DNA from: Paenibacillus tundrae
GTDB taxonomy: Bacteria > Bacillota > Bacilli > Paenibacillales > Paenibacillaceae
Length of the DNA: 64,000 bases
Assembly: GCF_036884255.1 (NCBI RefSeq)
Contig: NZ_CP145605.1
Location: 3,844,001-3,908,000 of the forward strand
Direction: 5' to 3'
Shown here: in pieces, positions 28,861 to 37,589 of the stretch
Layout of the letters: each line of letters starts with the position of its first letter
Numbering within the stretch: the stretch's first letter is position 1
Notes under the pieces: model-generated
What the model saw: the letters and a program-made list of their open reading frames with translations, nothing else
Database searches by the model: none
Told to the model about the DNA's origin: nothing
Made by a program: the position numbers and the translations under genes

Positions 28861-28983
28861 GTAGTATTCACCCGGCTTATCTCAAACTTCGCCATGATAT
28901 TTCTGCACAATGAATAAGGGTCACAAATAAACACAAAGATGCAGAACAACATTTCGTTATTTGTTTATCATGCCGCATAACCC

Positions 28984-29012
28984 AAAAGTCCATTCCTTTA
29001 GGAATGGACTTA
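28984..29012 (-). terminator. Terminator of the thiamine operon
   Basis: An 11-bp stem AAGTCCATTCC/GGAATGGACTT with a 4-nt loop and a short T-run (TTTT) on the minus strand, 42 bp after thiF. Confidence 0.7.
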
Positions 29013-29053
29013 GGTAGTTTGTATCATTAATATTTGTCGGGTAAATTCACCAC

Positions 29054-30103
29054 TTAACCAAAGTAACGATGTACAAGCGTTCGCGCTTCTGCTGTATCTT
29101 TCGTTCCATGCACAAGAATACGTCCATCCTGGAAAATAACCATTCGTTGCGCTCCCGTTGTGAATGAAACTAAAAAGGGATTAGCCTCAACCTGACCTTC
29201 ATCAAGTCCACGTAATCGCTCAGCTGTATGTTCTAGATCAAGTTTTGTAGGGCGTGCCGGGCGAATCTGTACTGTGTCTCTGCCACATAATACGTCCGTC
29301 TTCTCCAGATTTGAAGCAGAGAGGTACGGATAAGTCGCTGTTTCACCACAGGAAGCACATTGTTGCTTTTTCGCACCATCCACGTTAATTGAAATGTATT
29401 CATTACGCCATAGATCGAAAGATAATAGCTTCCGTCTTAACGCCTCTGGATGGCCACTTAACCATTTCAGTGCTTCGGCTGTTTGATTCGCTGTTACCAT
29501 CTGTACAGCCTGAGGAATAATTCCGGAGGTATCACAAGTATCACCACCAAGTGGAACCTCTCCGAGCAAACAATTCAAACAAGGTGTCTCACCAGGGACA
29601 AATGTGTACGTAATTCCATAACTGCCGACACATCCGCCGTAGATCCATGGAATGCGGTATTTCTGGCACATATCATTGATCAATAATCTCGTATCAAAGT
29701 TATCTGTTGCATCCATAATTAGATCGACATGTGGAATTAAATCCTCTAACTCATCTGCCCTAACATCCATTACAATTCCCTTAACGGTAACTGTGGAATT
29801 GATTGCACTGAGATGCTTCTGTGCAGCGATCGCTTTGGGCATTCTCTCCATTGCATCCTGTTCGATATATAGTTGCTGTCGCTGCAAGTTGCTCCACTCT
29901 ACATAGTCACGATCTACAATCGTAACATGTCCTACACCGGAACGTACCAGCGTCTCCGCAATACCGGTTCCTAGTGCACCTGCACCAACGATCAAAACTT
30001 TACCGTCACTTAATTTGCGCTGTCCTTCCTTGCCAAGAGGAGCATAACGCTCTTGTCTGGAATATCGATCTCCTTGGTCAGGTGAACACGTCTCATTCAT
30101 CAT
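29054..30103 (-). CDS. thiF: ThiS adenylyltransferase ThiF
   Basis: Adenylates the C-terminal glycine of ThiS so that it can accept sulfur for thiazole formation. The E1-like fold is clear: nucleotide motif [48 protein letters not shown], and the zinc site made by CLNC and CASC. At 349 residues it is like ThiF/MoeB proteins with a C-terminal extension, but no rhodanese motif is obvious. Its ATG overlaps the thiG stop (ATGA). MoeB could share this sequence type; the operon decides for ThiF. Confidence 0.93.
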   Translation of the reverse strand: MMNETCSPDQGDRYSRQERYAPLGKEGQRKLSDGKVLIVGAGALGTGIAETLVRSGVGHVTIVDRDYVEWSNLQRQQLYIEQDAMERMPKAIAAQKHLSAINSTVTVKGIVMDVRADELEDLIPHVDLIMDATDNFDTRLLINDMCQKYRIPWIYGGCVGSYGITYTFVPGETPCLNCLLGEVPLGGDTCDTSGIIPQAVQMVTANQTAEALKWLSGHPEALRRKLLSFDLWRNEYISINVDGAKKQQCASCGETATYPYLSASNLEKTDVLCGRDTVQIRPARPTKLDLEHTAERLRGLDEGQVEANPFLVSFTTGAQRMVIFQDGRILVHGTKDTAEARTLVHRYFG

Positions 30104-30867
30104 GTATGAACCATTCCTTCCGCCGGACTACTCGCTGCTGCATAACGCTTCACTGGAATCATTCCTGCCTCATATGCCAATCTTCCTGCCTCTACCCCGA
30201 GTCTCATGGCCTTCGCCATACTCACAGGATAACCGGATCCAGACACTGCTGTATTCAACAACACAGCGTCTGCTCCCATTTCCATTGCACGAGCAGCATC
30301 ACTAGGTGATCGAAGTCCAGCATCTACAATCACAGGTACAACCGCCTGTTCAATAATAACCTCGAGATTGTATGGATTCATGATCCCCTTGCCTGACCCA
30401 ATGGGTGAAGCCCCAGGCATCACAGCGTGTACGCCAAGTAACTGAAGCCTTTTCGCCAAGATTACATCATCAGATATATAAGGAAGAACCGTAAAGCCTT
30501 TATGTAGCAGCATCTCACAGGCTTTATACGTTTCAATCGGGTCTGGTAACAGAGTAATTCCATCGCCAATCACTTCTACTTTTATCATATCACAAAGTCC
30601 GGAAGCACGGGCGAGTTCAGCAATCCGAACAGCTTCTTCTGCCGTAGAAGCGCCCGCTGTGTTAGGCAGCAAGGTGTAGCGATCCAAATCTACCATATCG
30701 AGAAAATGCTTTTTGTTACGCTCTTCAAGGTTAAGGCGTCTCACAGCAAACGTAAGTACCTCTGTACCAGAGGCTTCAATTGCCTGAGACTGCACCTCTA
30801 AATCGTCAAATTTACCTGTACCCAACAATAATCTAGACTGAAAGTCATGTTCCCCAATTTTCAACAT
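30100..30867 (-). CDS. thiG: Thiazole synthase ThiG
   Basis: Builds the thiazole phosphate ring from deoxyxylulose phosphate, dehydroglycine and ThiS-thiocarboxylate. The 255-residue TIM-barrel shows the catalytic Lys96 in [11 protein letters not shown], the phosphate-binding segments [13 protein letters not shown] and [14 protein letters not shown], and [14 protein letters not shown] at 30867 is chosen; a GTG one codon earlier is equally close to the AGGAGGGGG site that lies inside the end of thiS. The ring is made from dehydroglycine, which fits the ThiO glycine oxidase two genes upstream rather than ThiH. Confidence 0.96.
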   Translation of the reverse strand: MLKIGEHDFQSRLLLGTGKFDDLEVQSQAIEASGTEVLTFAVRRLNLEERNKKHFLDMVDLDRYTLLPNTAGASTAEEAVRIAELARASGLCDMIKVEVIGDGITLLPDPIETYKACEMLLHKGFTVLPYISDDVILAKRLQLLGVHAVMPGASPIGSGKGIMNPYNLEVIIEQAVVPVIVDAGLRSPSDAARAMEMGADAVLLNTAVSGSGYPVSMAKAMRLGVEAGRLAYEAGMIPVKRYAAASSPAEGMVHT

Positions 30868-30870
30868 CAC

Positions 30871-31074
30871 TTAACCCCCTCCTACAAAATGTACAATTTC
30901 AACCCGATCCCCATCTTTTAAATGGGTCGTCTCATGATGTTCACGGGTAAGAATCTGACGATTCAACTCAACAACCACTGTTTTCACATGAAGATCAAAT
31001 GAGTGCAGCAGTTTATCTACACGGTTCAAACGGTCTTCAATCTCCATTCGTTGACCATTGATTATAATATTCAA
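30871..31074 (-). CDS. thiS: Sulfur-carrier protein ThiS
   Basis: A 67-residue ubiquitin-fold sulfur carrier ending in the diglycine needed for adenylation (FVGGG; this one has three glycines). It begins MNIIINGQRMEI and has the LKDGDRVEIV strand before the tail. The start is a TTG overlapping the thiO stop (TTGA), preceded by AAAGGGGGAT. An extra glycine at the end compared with the usual GG is visible and harmless for the family. Confidence 0.92.
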   Translation of the reverse strand: MNIIINGQRMEIEDRLNRVDKLLHSFDLHVKTVVVELNRQILTREHHETTHLKDGDRVEIVHFVGGG

Positions 31075-32303
31075 TGCAAGATCCCCCTTTTATTAAAGCG
31101 TTCTGGACGACAACCCTGCACATTCAGTTCCTCAGAAGATTTACCTTCAATAAAATCAGCGAGTAAGCTACCCGTTACGGCACTTAACAAGATTCCGTTG
31201 CGATGATGTCCAAAAGCTGTATACAAACCTGGTATGCTCTCACATGCGCCTAGGTAAGGTAATCCATCGGGTGTTGAAGGCCTTACTCCGGCCCATGTCC
31301 GTACAAACTGAGCTTCTCCAATGCCAGGTACCCAGCTGGCAGCACGTTCAAGCAGTTTTTGCAACCCGGCAGCTGAGACATGTAGATCAGATTCTCCCGG
31401 TAAAACGGTCGCACCAATCCATACTTCTCCATTGGCCTTAGGAACGATATAAATGTCCTCTGCGTATACCGTTTTGTCTGGGGCAAGTTGTCTAGAATGA
31501 TCCGAGAACTGCACTGCTGCAATTTCGCCTTTGACAGGCATAGTCGGCAATTGAAGCCCAGCCTGCTTCATTAACACTTCCCCTTGCAAACCATTAGCAA
31601 CAATGACATTGCGACATGTCATCGTTCCAATTGAAGTTTCCACGCCTTGTACTCCGTTTGCATCCACTCGAAGACTAACATGATGCACACCTTCAATAAT
31701 CCGTGCTCCGAGTGCCTGAGCTGATTTTGCATAAGCTTGAGTCAAATTAACAGGTAGAACGTCACATTCCAACGGTCGATAGTAGGCACCATAAATATCT
31801 TTGCTTAACCATGGAGCCTCTTGTTGTACCGTGATTTCATCCCACCAAATTTCAGAAGCGATTGATCGTGGTGCTGTAACAGTGGAATCGCGGCTTAAAT
31901 CTTTTTCCAAACGTACAGGAGTAATAAAACCATTTTGTTGATATCCAATATGCATCTCACTCAGGGAGCTCAATTGTTCATACTGCTCATGCAGTAGCTG
32001 TCTGCTCATGGTTGCCAGGTTCAACATCATCGGTGAAGAAAAATGCTCACTATCTGCTGCAATCATGCCAGCTGCTGCACAAGATGCACCCTCAGCGATC
32101 CGCGCACGTTCAAGCAGAAGAACATCTTGTCCTCGTGCTGCAAGCTCATAAGCGATTGCACAACCAATCACGCCCCCACCAATCACAATCGTTTCTGCAT
32201 GAAGTTTGTCGTGGATTCCAGCTTTGGTTCTACTGAGGGACAAAGTTTTACGTAAATCCCGGTTACTACTGCGGCTTCGAACTCTCGCTCCATCGTTCAC
32301 CAT
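31071..32303 (-). CDS. thiO: Glycine oxidase ThiO
   Basis: An FAD enzyme that oxidises glycine to the imine used by ThiG. The 410 residues contain the dinucleotide motif ETIVIGGGVIGCAIAYELAARG, LLERARIAEGASCAAAGMIA, and the C-terminal substrate segment TWAGVRPSTPDGLPYLG and HHRNGILLSAVTG. AAGGAG precedes the ATG at 32303. This leaves about 36 residues (Arg/Ser-rich, no signal peptide) before the FAD motif, longer than usual; no good in-frame start lies nearer. It belongs to the thiamine operon, between tenI and thiS. Confidence 0.93.
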   Translation of the reverse strand: MVNDGARVRSRSSNRDLRKTLSLSRTKAGIHDKLHAETIVIGGGVIGCAIAYELAARGQDVLLLERARIAEGASCAAAGMIAADSEHFSSPMMLNLATMSRQLLHEQYEQLSSLSEMHIGYQQNGFITPVRLEKDLSRDSTVTAPRSIASEIWWDEITVQQEAPWLSKDIYGAYYRPLECDVLPVNLTQAYAKSAQALGARIIEGVHHVSLRVDANGVQGVETSIGTMTCRNVIVANGLQGEVLMKQAGLQLPTMPVKGEIAAVQFSDHSRQLAPDKTVYAEDIYIVPKANGEVWIGATVLPGESDLHVSAAGLQKLLERAASWVPGIGEAQFVRTWAGVRPSTPDGLPYLGACESIPGLYTAFGHHRNGILLSAVTGSLLADFIEGKSSEELNVQGCRPERFNKRGILH

Positions 32304-32322
32304 CTCATCTCCTTGCTCAAGA

Positions 32323-32979
32323 TTAACCTTCCGATTCCACAATCGCCTGTTTTAGTGCACTAACCGCTTGGATTGGATGCTCACTCGCCCAGATATGCGA
32401 TATGACCGCTAAGCCTCTCGCTCCTACATTGCGAAGATCACGAACATGCTCGATCCCAATGCCACCAATTGCAATTACTGGAACGTTCACTGTGGCGCAT
32501 ACTTCAGCAAGCAGCTTCAGTCCTCTGGGTTTGATTCCTGGTTTACTATTTGAGTCATAGATATGACCGAAAAAAACATAGTCTACGCCCTGTTGCTCAG
32601 CAGCCTTAGCTTCATCTACAGAATGAACGGACACACCGATGCGAATTCGCTTTCGCATATCCCCTATAGATCTTGTCGTGCTTTGTGAGAAATCTGCCTG
32701 ACCCCAATGCACACCTGTGAACCCTTCATCTTGACCCACTTCAAGCACACCATTGACTACAATACGATGATGAGGAACCCCTGATTGATGCAGTTTGTTT
32801 GCCCACTCCCTACGCTGCTCAGGTGACTTTTGTTTTTCTCGAATATGAATATAGTCCACCCATGGCCATATATCCTTCGATATACTCACAAAGTTGTGCA
32901 AATTCCCTACGCCTTGAGAAATGACATGCAGCTCAAAAGAAGCTGTGACATCGGAGTCATGCTCTTCTGTAATTACCAA
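32323..32979 (-). CDS. tenI: Thiazole tautomerase TenI
   Basis: Aromatises the thiazole tautomer made by ThiG. This 218-residue ThiE-fold protein is closer to Bacillus TenI than to ThiE: DYIHIREKQKS, RIVVNGVLEVG, IGVSVHSVDEAKAAEQQGVDYVFFGHIYD and PVIAIGGIGIEHVRD track TenI. ThiE-type residues such as the ADGIHIGQEDA segment are changed here to FTGVHWGQADF. The first gene of the operon in Bacillus tenA-tenI-thiOSGF corresponds to it. The TTG at 32979 has AGGAGG seven bases before it; longer reading runs back into the riboswitch leader. A thiamine-phosphate synthase function is the alternative. Confidence 0.85.
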   Translation of the reverse strand: MVITEEHDSDVTASFELHVISQGVGNLHNFVSISKDIWPWVDYIHIREKQKSPEQRREWANKLHQSGVPHHRIVVNGVLEVGQDEGFTGVHWGQADFSQSTTRSIGDMRKRIRIGVSVHSVDEAKAAEQQGVDYVFFGHIYDSNSKPGIKPRGLKLLAEVCATVNVPVIAIGGIGIEHVRDLRNVGARGLAVISHIWASEHPIQAVSALKQAIVESEG

Positions 32980-33011
32980 ACGATAACCTCCTCTCTTGAC
33001 CAATGACATAA

Positions 33012-33042
33012 CAAAAAAGCCACTCCCGTAGGGGAGTGGCTG
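33012..33042 (-). terminator. Riboswitch-controlled terminator before tenI
   Basis: A perfect 10-bp stem AGCCACTCCC/GGGAGTGGCT with a CTAC loop and six T on the minus strand, 33 bp before tenI. Its 5' arm can also pair with the riboswitch 3' end, as described in the findings. Confidence 0.93.
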
Positions 33043-33208
33043 CGAAATATATGCTTTGATTCGTTTAATAAAGTGTTGAACGACCACAGAGGTTCTATGC
33101 ATGCAACGGTTAGCCCCATTGCAAAATCTCATAGAAACAACATGCTGTTCTCTCAGAAACAAGCATCTACCTTATTCATGCAGAGTACTGTTTCTAATAA
33201 ACGAAAAC

Positions 33209-33308
33209 GCGCCACTTCCCTACGCTGGTATGATCCAGATCAGGTGCAAAGGGTCCGGAATCGCATTCTTCCATCTCAGCCGCATCGTGCGGCCCCCCTA
33301 GTGTTCAT
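33209..33308 (-). ncRNA. TPP riboswitch (THI element)
   Basis: The minus strand reads the classic THI elements in order: CACTAGGGGGGCC (P1/J), GCGGCTGAGATGG (pyrimidine-sensing CUGAGA), GGACCCTTTG, ACCTGATCTGGATCATACC and AGCGTAGGGAAGTG. CACT and AGTG close P1. It lies in the leader of the tenI-thiO-thiS-thiG-thiF operon, upstream of an intrinsic terminator, so thiamine pyrophosphate should turn the operon off by premature termination. Confidence 0.97.
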
Positions 33309-33323
33309 ATGAAGTTGTAGCCT

Positions 33324-33352
33324 ATATTACCATAGAGTCCTTTTTTTGTCAC
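33324..33352 (-). promoter_or_regulatory. Promoter of the thiamine operon
   Basis: GTGACA and TAATAT 17 bp apart on the minus strand, ending about 15 bp before the riboswitch P1. Confidence 0.6.
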
Positions 33353-33385
33353 CGAAGATTTCTGAATCCTGTTCGGCTACGTAGA

Positions 33386-34936
33386 CTAATTTTTCTCAGA
33401 CCAAGCTTCAACATCCCACGTCTTTGTAACCCAATCCTCGTAGAAATCAGGTTCGTGAGATACGAGAAGTACTGTACCCTTAAATTCCTGCAGGGCGCGC
33501 TTCAGTTCAGCTTTGGCTGTTACATCAAGGTGATTGGTCGGCTCATCGAACAAAATCCAGTTACTCTCGCGCATTAACAACTTGCACAAACGCACTTTTG
33601 CTTGTTCTCCACCACTTAGCATGTTAAGTGGACGAGTAATATGTTCGTTTTTTAATCCACAACGTGCAAGATGTCCCCTAACCTCATTCTGGGTCAGATG
33701 CGAAAATTCATTCCATACATCCTCGATTGGAGTGATATTTCCCGCCCGTACCTCCTGCTCGAAATAAGCCGTTTCCAGATAATCTCCCAAAAATGTTTTG
33801 CCGCTGATTGGTGGAATTTTACCAAGAATCGTTTTGAGTAGTGTAGATTTACCTACACCGTTACAACCAACAATAGCAATTTTCTCTCCACGTTCAATGG
33901 TCATCGTCATTTTAGGTAATAAAGCATGAGAATATCCAATTTCAAAATCAATGCCCTCAAACACCGTTTTACTGCTGGCACGAGCATCTTTGAATTTGAA
34001 AGTAGGTTTGGCTGCCTCATCCGGACGATCAATCCGTTCAATTTTACCCAATTGCTTCTCACGGCTCTTCGCACGACCTGACGTAGAAGCACGTGCTTTA
34101 TTCCGCTGGATGAAGTCTTCCTGCTTTTTGATATACTCCTGTTGCTTCTCATAAGCATCAATATGCTGTGCTTTCTGCATATCGGCCATCTCAAGAAACT
34201 TGTTGTAGTTCGCTGCGTATCTTGTCAACTTGGCAAATTCCAAGTGGTAGATCACGTTAACTACTTCGTTCATGAACTCTGTATCATGGGAGATCAAAAT
34301 AAAAGCATACGGGTAATCCTTCAAATACCGGGTCAGCCATTCAATATGCTCAACATCCAGATAGTTCGTAGGTTCATCGAGCAGAAGCGCTGTAGGCTTC
34401 TCCAAGAGAAGCTTAGCCAGGAGCACCTTGGTACGCTGACCCCCACTTAGTGAAGCAACGTCACGATCAAGTCCAATGACGGACAGACCCAGACCGTTAG
34501 CCATCTCTTCTACCTTCACATCGATCAAATAAAAATCGCCCTGCTCCAACTGTTCTTGGATGTCACCCATTTCTTCAAGCAACTGTTCCAATTGCTCAGG
34601 GTCAGCATCAGCCATCTGATCTGTAATTGCCATCATTTCTTTTTCTAATTCAAGTAGTGGTAAGAATGCATCCTTCAGCACATCCCGGATCGTTTTACCT
34701 GGCGTTAGCTTGGTATGCTGATCCAAATATCCATAACGAACTTTAGGTGTCCATTCAACTTTGCCGCTATCTTTAAGCAATTTTCCGGTCAAAATATTCA
34801 TTAGCGTGGATTTGCCTACACCATTTGCTCCAACAAGACCTACTCGCTCACCTGACAGTAAACGAAAGGATACATTTTTAAATAATGTGCGGTCTCCAAA
34901 ATTGTGACTAACGTTCTCAACTGACAATAAACTCAT
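33386..34936 (-). CDS. ABC-F family ATPase
   Basis: A soluble 516-residue protein with two ABC domains and no membrane segment, the ABC-F (ribosome-associated) layout. Domain 1 has VGANGVGKSTLM, LSGGQRTKVLLAKLL and LLLDEPTNYLDVE. Domain 2 has VGCNGVGKSTLL, LSGGEQAKVRLCKLL and ILFDEPTNHLDV. A charged coiled linker (IDAYEKQQEYIKKQEDFIQRNKARAS...) lies between them. It is closest in type to YbiT/YkpA housekeeping members, not to the antibiotic-resistance ARE group, but that split cannot be made safely by eye. Its ATG follows GGAG by 12 bp. It is upstream of the thiamine leader and separately transcribed. Confidence 0.92.
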   Translation of the reverse strand: MSLLSVENVSHNFGDRTLFKNVSFRLLSGERVGLVGANGVGKSTLMNILTGKLLKDSGKVEWTPKVRYGYLDQHTKLTPGKTIRDVLKDAFLPLLELEKEMMAITDQMADADPEQLEQLLEEMGDIQEQLEQGDFYLIDVKVEEMANGLGLSVIGLDRDVASLSGGQRTKVLLAKLLLEKPTALLLDEPTNYLDVEHIEWLTRYLKDYPYAFILISHDTEFMNEVVNVIYHLEFAKLTRYAANYNKFLEMADMQKAQHIDAYEKQQEYIKKQEDFIQRNKARASTSGRAKSREKQLGKIERIDRPDEAAKPTFKFKDARASSKTVFEGIDFEIGYSHALLPKMTMTIERGEKIAIVGCNGVGKSTLLKTILGKIPPISGKTFLGDYLETAYFEQEVRAGNITPIEDVWNEFSHLTQNEVRGHLARCGLKNEHITRPLNMLSGGEQAKVRLCKLLMRESNWILFDEPTNHLDVTAKAELKRALQEFKGTVLLVSHEPDFYEDWVTKTWDVEAWSEKN

Positions 34937-35059
34937 AAGATGAGGTTGCTCCTATCTATTTGACATTACTTGATCACTAATTTAGACATTGTACCAAAGA
35001 CCTATTCTAGCACGTACCTGTCTTTTCTGAAAGTAATGTCTTCTTGCAAACTTTTTCAC

Positions 35060-36055
35060 TTATGGAGCTTGCCCGCTGACATAACAATTACGCTCAAAAT
35101 AACCTTGTGCAGCAGCTTGTTTTCCGTCACCAAAGACCTCTTCGGCTCTAAAACCATAGTTACATGTAGACGGATAGTAATATTTAACTCCAGTTGCTGG
35201 ATCTACTCCTCCGACCACAGCCGTCTTCTTTACAAGCCTGCCTCCACCAATAGCATAATTATTAACTTTTTGATCTCCTACAGGTATACCTTGGATAAAC
35301 GCCATAATGCCTGTATCATTAATTGAATTATACCAATCCTCTTGCGGGATTAGAGGCAACGTAAACGTATAAGAGATACCATTTCTACGTGCAAATTCAT
35401 TATGGCGGTTAATAATATCAGCAAGATCCTCCTGTACACTGGTCACAATCCAACTTCTTCTCACTTGCTCAAATGTGTCGGCATCTTGTAATAACGGGAT
35501 TTGCGTGTTAGATGCCAACTCCTTCTGAAAACCTTCAATCCATTTCCCTTGGATAGCATCATAAGCGTATACATATCCATCCAAGGTAAAATTAATGCTG
35601 CTGCCATTTGGATCTGCATATGTATATGGCTTCTTGGGACTCCAGACTTGCTTGAACGAAAGCTCGGCATTTCCTGTCATTTCCGTTTCCTTCGCTAAAA
35701 TGTAGTATCCATCATAATCCAGTACAACAATTGCTGGTATGTAATCATATAACGCTTGAATAGCAGCCGGATCATCCTGAATCCCCATATTCAACGCCAT
35801 CGTTTGTGTAAATGTAAGCAAGGCTAGTTCCTTATCCGCCTTCACAAATTTCGTAGAATCATAACCTGCTTCATTATTTTGCTTTTCATTTTGATGCATC
35901 ACCGCTCCTGCATCGAGCACAGCAGTTTGCAATGCAGACTTATACTTCTGACTTAGAAGCTGAGCTTCCTCAGCATCCCGTGTATGAAGAGATACAAGCC
36001 AGAACAACGGCACGAAGATAATTACAAACACAATCGAGAAATCAGTAATCTTCAT
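35060..36055 (-). CDS. Exported membrane-anchored protein of the Tad-like locus
   Basis: A 331-residue protein with one N-terminal membrane segment (FSIVFVIIFVPLFWLVSL) and a large outside domain I do not recognise. It contains two cysteines near the C-terminus (STCNYGF, ERNCYVS) that could form a disulfide. The ATG overlaps the end of the previous gene by 14 bp and has GGAGGT 10 bp upstream. As the last and largest of four exported single-segment proteins after the TadB-TadC-like gene, it may be a tip, adhesin-like or scaffold component. No terminator is visible behind it. Confidence 0.7.
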   Translation of the reverse strand: MKITDFSIVFVIIFVPLFWLVSLHTRDAEEAQLLSQKYKSALQTAVLDAGAVMHQNEKQNNEAGYDSTKFVKADKELALLTFTQTMALNMGIQDDPAAIQALYDYIPAIVVLDYDGYYILAKETEMTGNAELSFKQVWSPKKPYTYADPNGSSINFTLDGYVYAYDAIQGKWIEGFQKELASNTQIPLLQDADTFEQVRRSWIVTSVQEDLADIINRHNEFARRNGISYTFTLPLIPQEDWYNSINDTGIMAFIQGIPVGDQKVNNYAIGGGRLVKKTAVVGGVDPATGVKYYYPSTCNYGFRAEEVFGDGKQAAAQGYFERNCYVSGQAP

Positions 36056-36593
36056 TTAAAACCATACCTCCATAGGTGGTAAGCACAGCAGGTGCAGTCG
36101 GAGTTCCATTCAGCCATTCCCGGATCAACATACCGGATGTGCGATTGGTGCTTTGGACAGTAATCGTAATAAAATCCCCCATAACCAGCGTATATCTACG
36201 ACCTGGATCATCTGCAGTTAGCCCACCTGCAGCAGGAAATAACCGTTCTTTAATCTGACTGGTGTAATATCCATCCTCTACGGTCTCATATGTACCTGTG
36301 AAGGTACTTTGATTCATTGGATCAGTATAGTGTGGCACATATTTTTTGTGTAAATGTTCTATTAGAATCTCATAGGCATTACCTGTTCGAGCCAGTTGTT
36401 CTTCCAATTCGCTGTACATGGCTGGTGAGATATATCCCTTGGTTCTAACCGCATCTACAAAACGTACAACGCTCTGATTCACGGTTATTCTCGCCAGGTC
36501 ATCCTGCCGGTTAGCCGTTTCAGCCGTTGGATAGATATAGAGCAGGATTACAGCTAGCATAACTGCGAGTAGCTTAGATGCAGCATTAATCAA
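36042..36593 (-). CDS. Small single-pass exported protein of the Tad-like locus
   Basis: A 183-residue protein with one N-terminal hydrophobic segment (LLAVMLAVILLYIYPTA) and a 155-residue outside domain of unknown kind. The start is a TTG that overlaps the stop of the previous gene (TTGA) and has GAAGGAGG ten bases upstream, so it is translationally coupled; the longer frame would overlap that gene by 52 bp. It has pseudopilin-like layout without a recognised cleavage motif. Confidence 0.7.
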   Translation of the reverse strand: MINAASKLLAVMLAVILLYIYPTAETANRQDDLARITVNQSVVRFVDAVRTKGYISPAMYSELEEQLARTGNAYEILIEHLHKKYVPHYTDPMNQSTFTGTYETVEDGYYTSQIKERLFPAAGGLTADDPGRRYTLVMGDFITITVQSTNRTSGMLIREWLNGTPTAPAVLTTYGGMVLNEDY

Positions 36594-36988
36594 TGAACGC
36601 TGGCCTCCTTCCAGAATTGGATTCTCATCAACCCTCCCCATTCATCTCTAATGAACTCTGGTCTGTACGAGCCGTTAAGCTGCACGGGAATAGTCTTCTT
36701 GCGATTTATTAAGGGGTCTATGAGATGAGCCTGACCATCCACTTCCACCGTGATCGATGTCCCAGTCATTTGTCTCACCGTATGTAATACTTCAGCACCG
36801 CTATATCTTTTCGGCTCCGTTGTACGGAGCGTTGTGTTCATTCTTCGTTCCATCTCTACTGTGAATTGTGTCGTATTATTAAGAGCATCAGTCATCGTTT
36901 TAATTAACTGCTGCCCGTACAGGCAGGCTGTCACAAATAGGACAACCGCCGTACTGAACAACATAAGCTGTTGAGCGTTTCTGAACAT
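36590..36988 (-). CDS. Small single-pass exported protein of the Tad-like locus
   Basis: A 132-residue protein with an N-terminal hydrophobic segment (LMLFSTAVVLFVTACLYG) followed by a mixed helix/strand domain with the segment SITVEVDGQAHLIDPLI. It is 17 bp after the 161-residue gene and coupled to the next gene. Size and layout resemble minor pseudopilins or TadE/TadF-like proteins. I do not recognise the family. Confidence 0.68.
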   Translation of the reverse strand: MFRNAQQLMLFSTAVVLFVTACLYGQQLIKTMTDALNNTTQFTVEMERRMNTTLRTTEPKRYSGAEVLHTVRQMTGTSITVEVDGQAHLIDPLINRKKTIPVQLNGSYRPEFIRDEWGGLMRIQFWKEASVH

Positions 36989-37005
36989 CTATAGTCAACC
37001 CCCTG

Positions 37006-37491
37006 TTAGGATTGCTGGAAAATGAGTCCTCTGACCACATTCGATTTATCCTTTACGATCAGTGCTTTGAATTTTCCGCTCGGATTCACATACTGATTCT
37101 CTTTTTCACTCATCGTTTGGTTAATATTCCCTACCTTTTCATTCGTCTTAATCACTGAACCATAGCTCTCATTATTGAGGTCTTGAGAGATATTCAACTC
37201 ATTTCCATACCATTGTCCACCTTTGTTCTTACCCGTAATGACCTGAATGCCGAATTGATCCTTGTCTGCGTATTTCCGCAATGCATTGGTAACCTGTGAT
37301 CCGCTAATTGTAGTACCGTCATATACCGTAAAAGCCGCCTGAGACAACTCTGTCTGGATATCCGCGAAGTTGTTCTGTGCAGTCTTGGTAGCTTCCTGTG
37401 CAGAGATAAAAAGTAAAACCACGATAGTAATGAGCGCAATGGTCAAAAAGATCCCTGCCGCCACTTTTAAAGCGCTTGATGCATTATTCAT
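37006..37491 (-). CDS. Pilin-like membrane protein of the Tad-like locus
   Basis: A 161-residue protein with a short N-terminus (MNNASSALKVAAG), then a strongly hydrophobic helix (IFLTIALITIVVLLFISA) and a polar outside domain. The position right after the TadB-TadC-like gene and the N-terminal helix make it the best pilin candidate, though the standard E+5 residue after the glycine is absent. GGAGGA precedes the ATG by 6 bp. A 24-nt hairpin lies in the 98-bp gap upstream and could separate its message from the upstream part. Confidence 0.68.
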   Translation of the reverse strand: MNNASSALKVAAGIFLTIALITIVVLLFISAQEATKTAQNNFADIQTELSQAAFTVYDGTTISGSQVTNALRKYADKDQFGIQVITGKNKGGQWYGNELNISQDLNNESYGSVIKTNEKVGNINQTMSEKENQYVNPSGKFKALIVKDKSNVVRGLIFQQS

Positions 37492-37542
37492 GAAAAATCC
37501 TCCAATGATTATAGATTTTAATTTTAATTTGACTTCAACTAG

Positions 37543-37566
37543 AACTGATTTAGAGATAGATCAGTT
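37543..37566 (-). other. Stem-loop between the TadB-TadC-like and pilin-like genes
   Basis: AACTGAT/ATCAGTT 7-bp stem with a 10-nt loop and no T-run in the transcribed direction, so it is more likely an RNA processing or stability element than a terminator. Confidence 0.35.
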
Positions 37567-37589
37567 TTATTTTTATAACACTTTATTTA

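Noticed and set aside
32323-32979. Calling the first thiamine gene thiE
   Set aside because: Several segments follow TenI rather than ThiE, and the gene order is that of the tenI-thiO-thiS-thiG-thiF operon.
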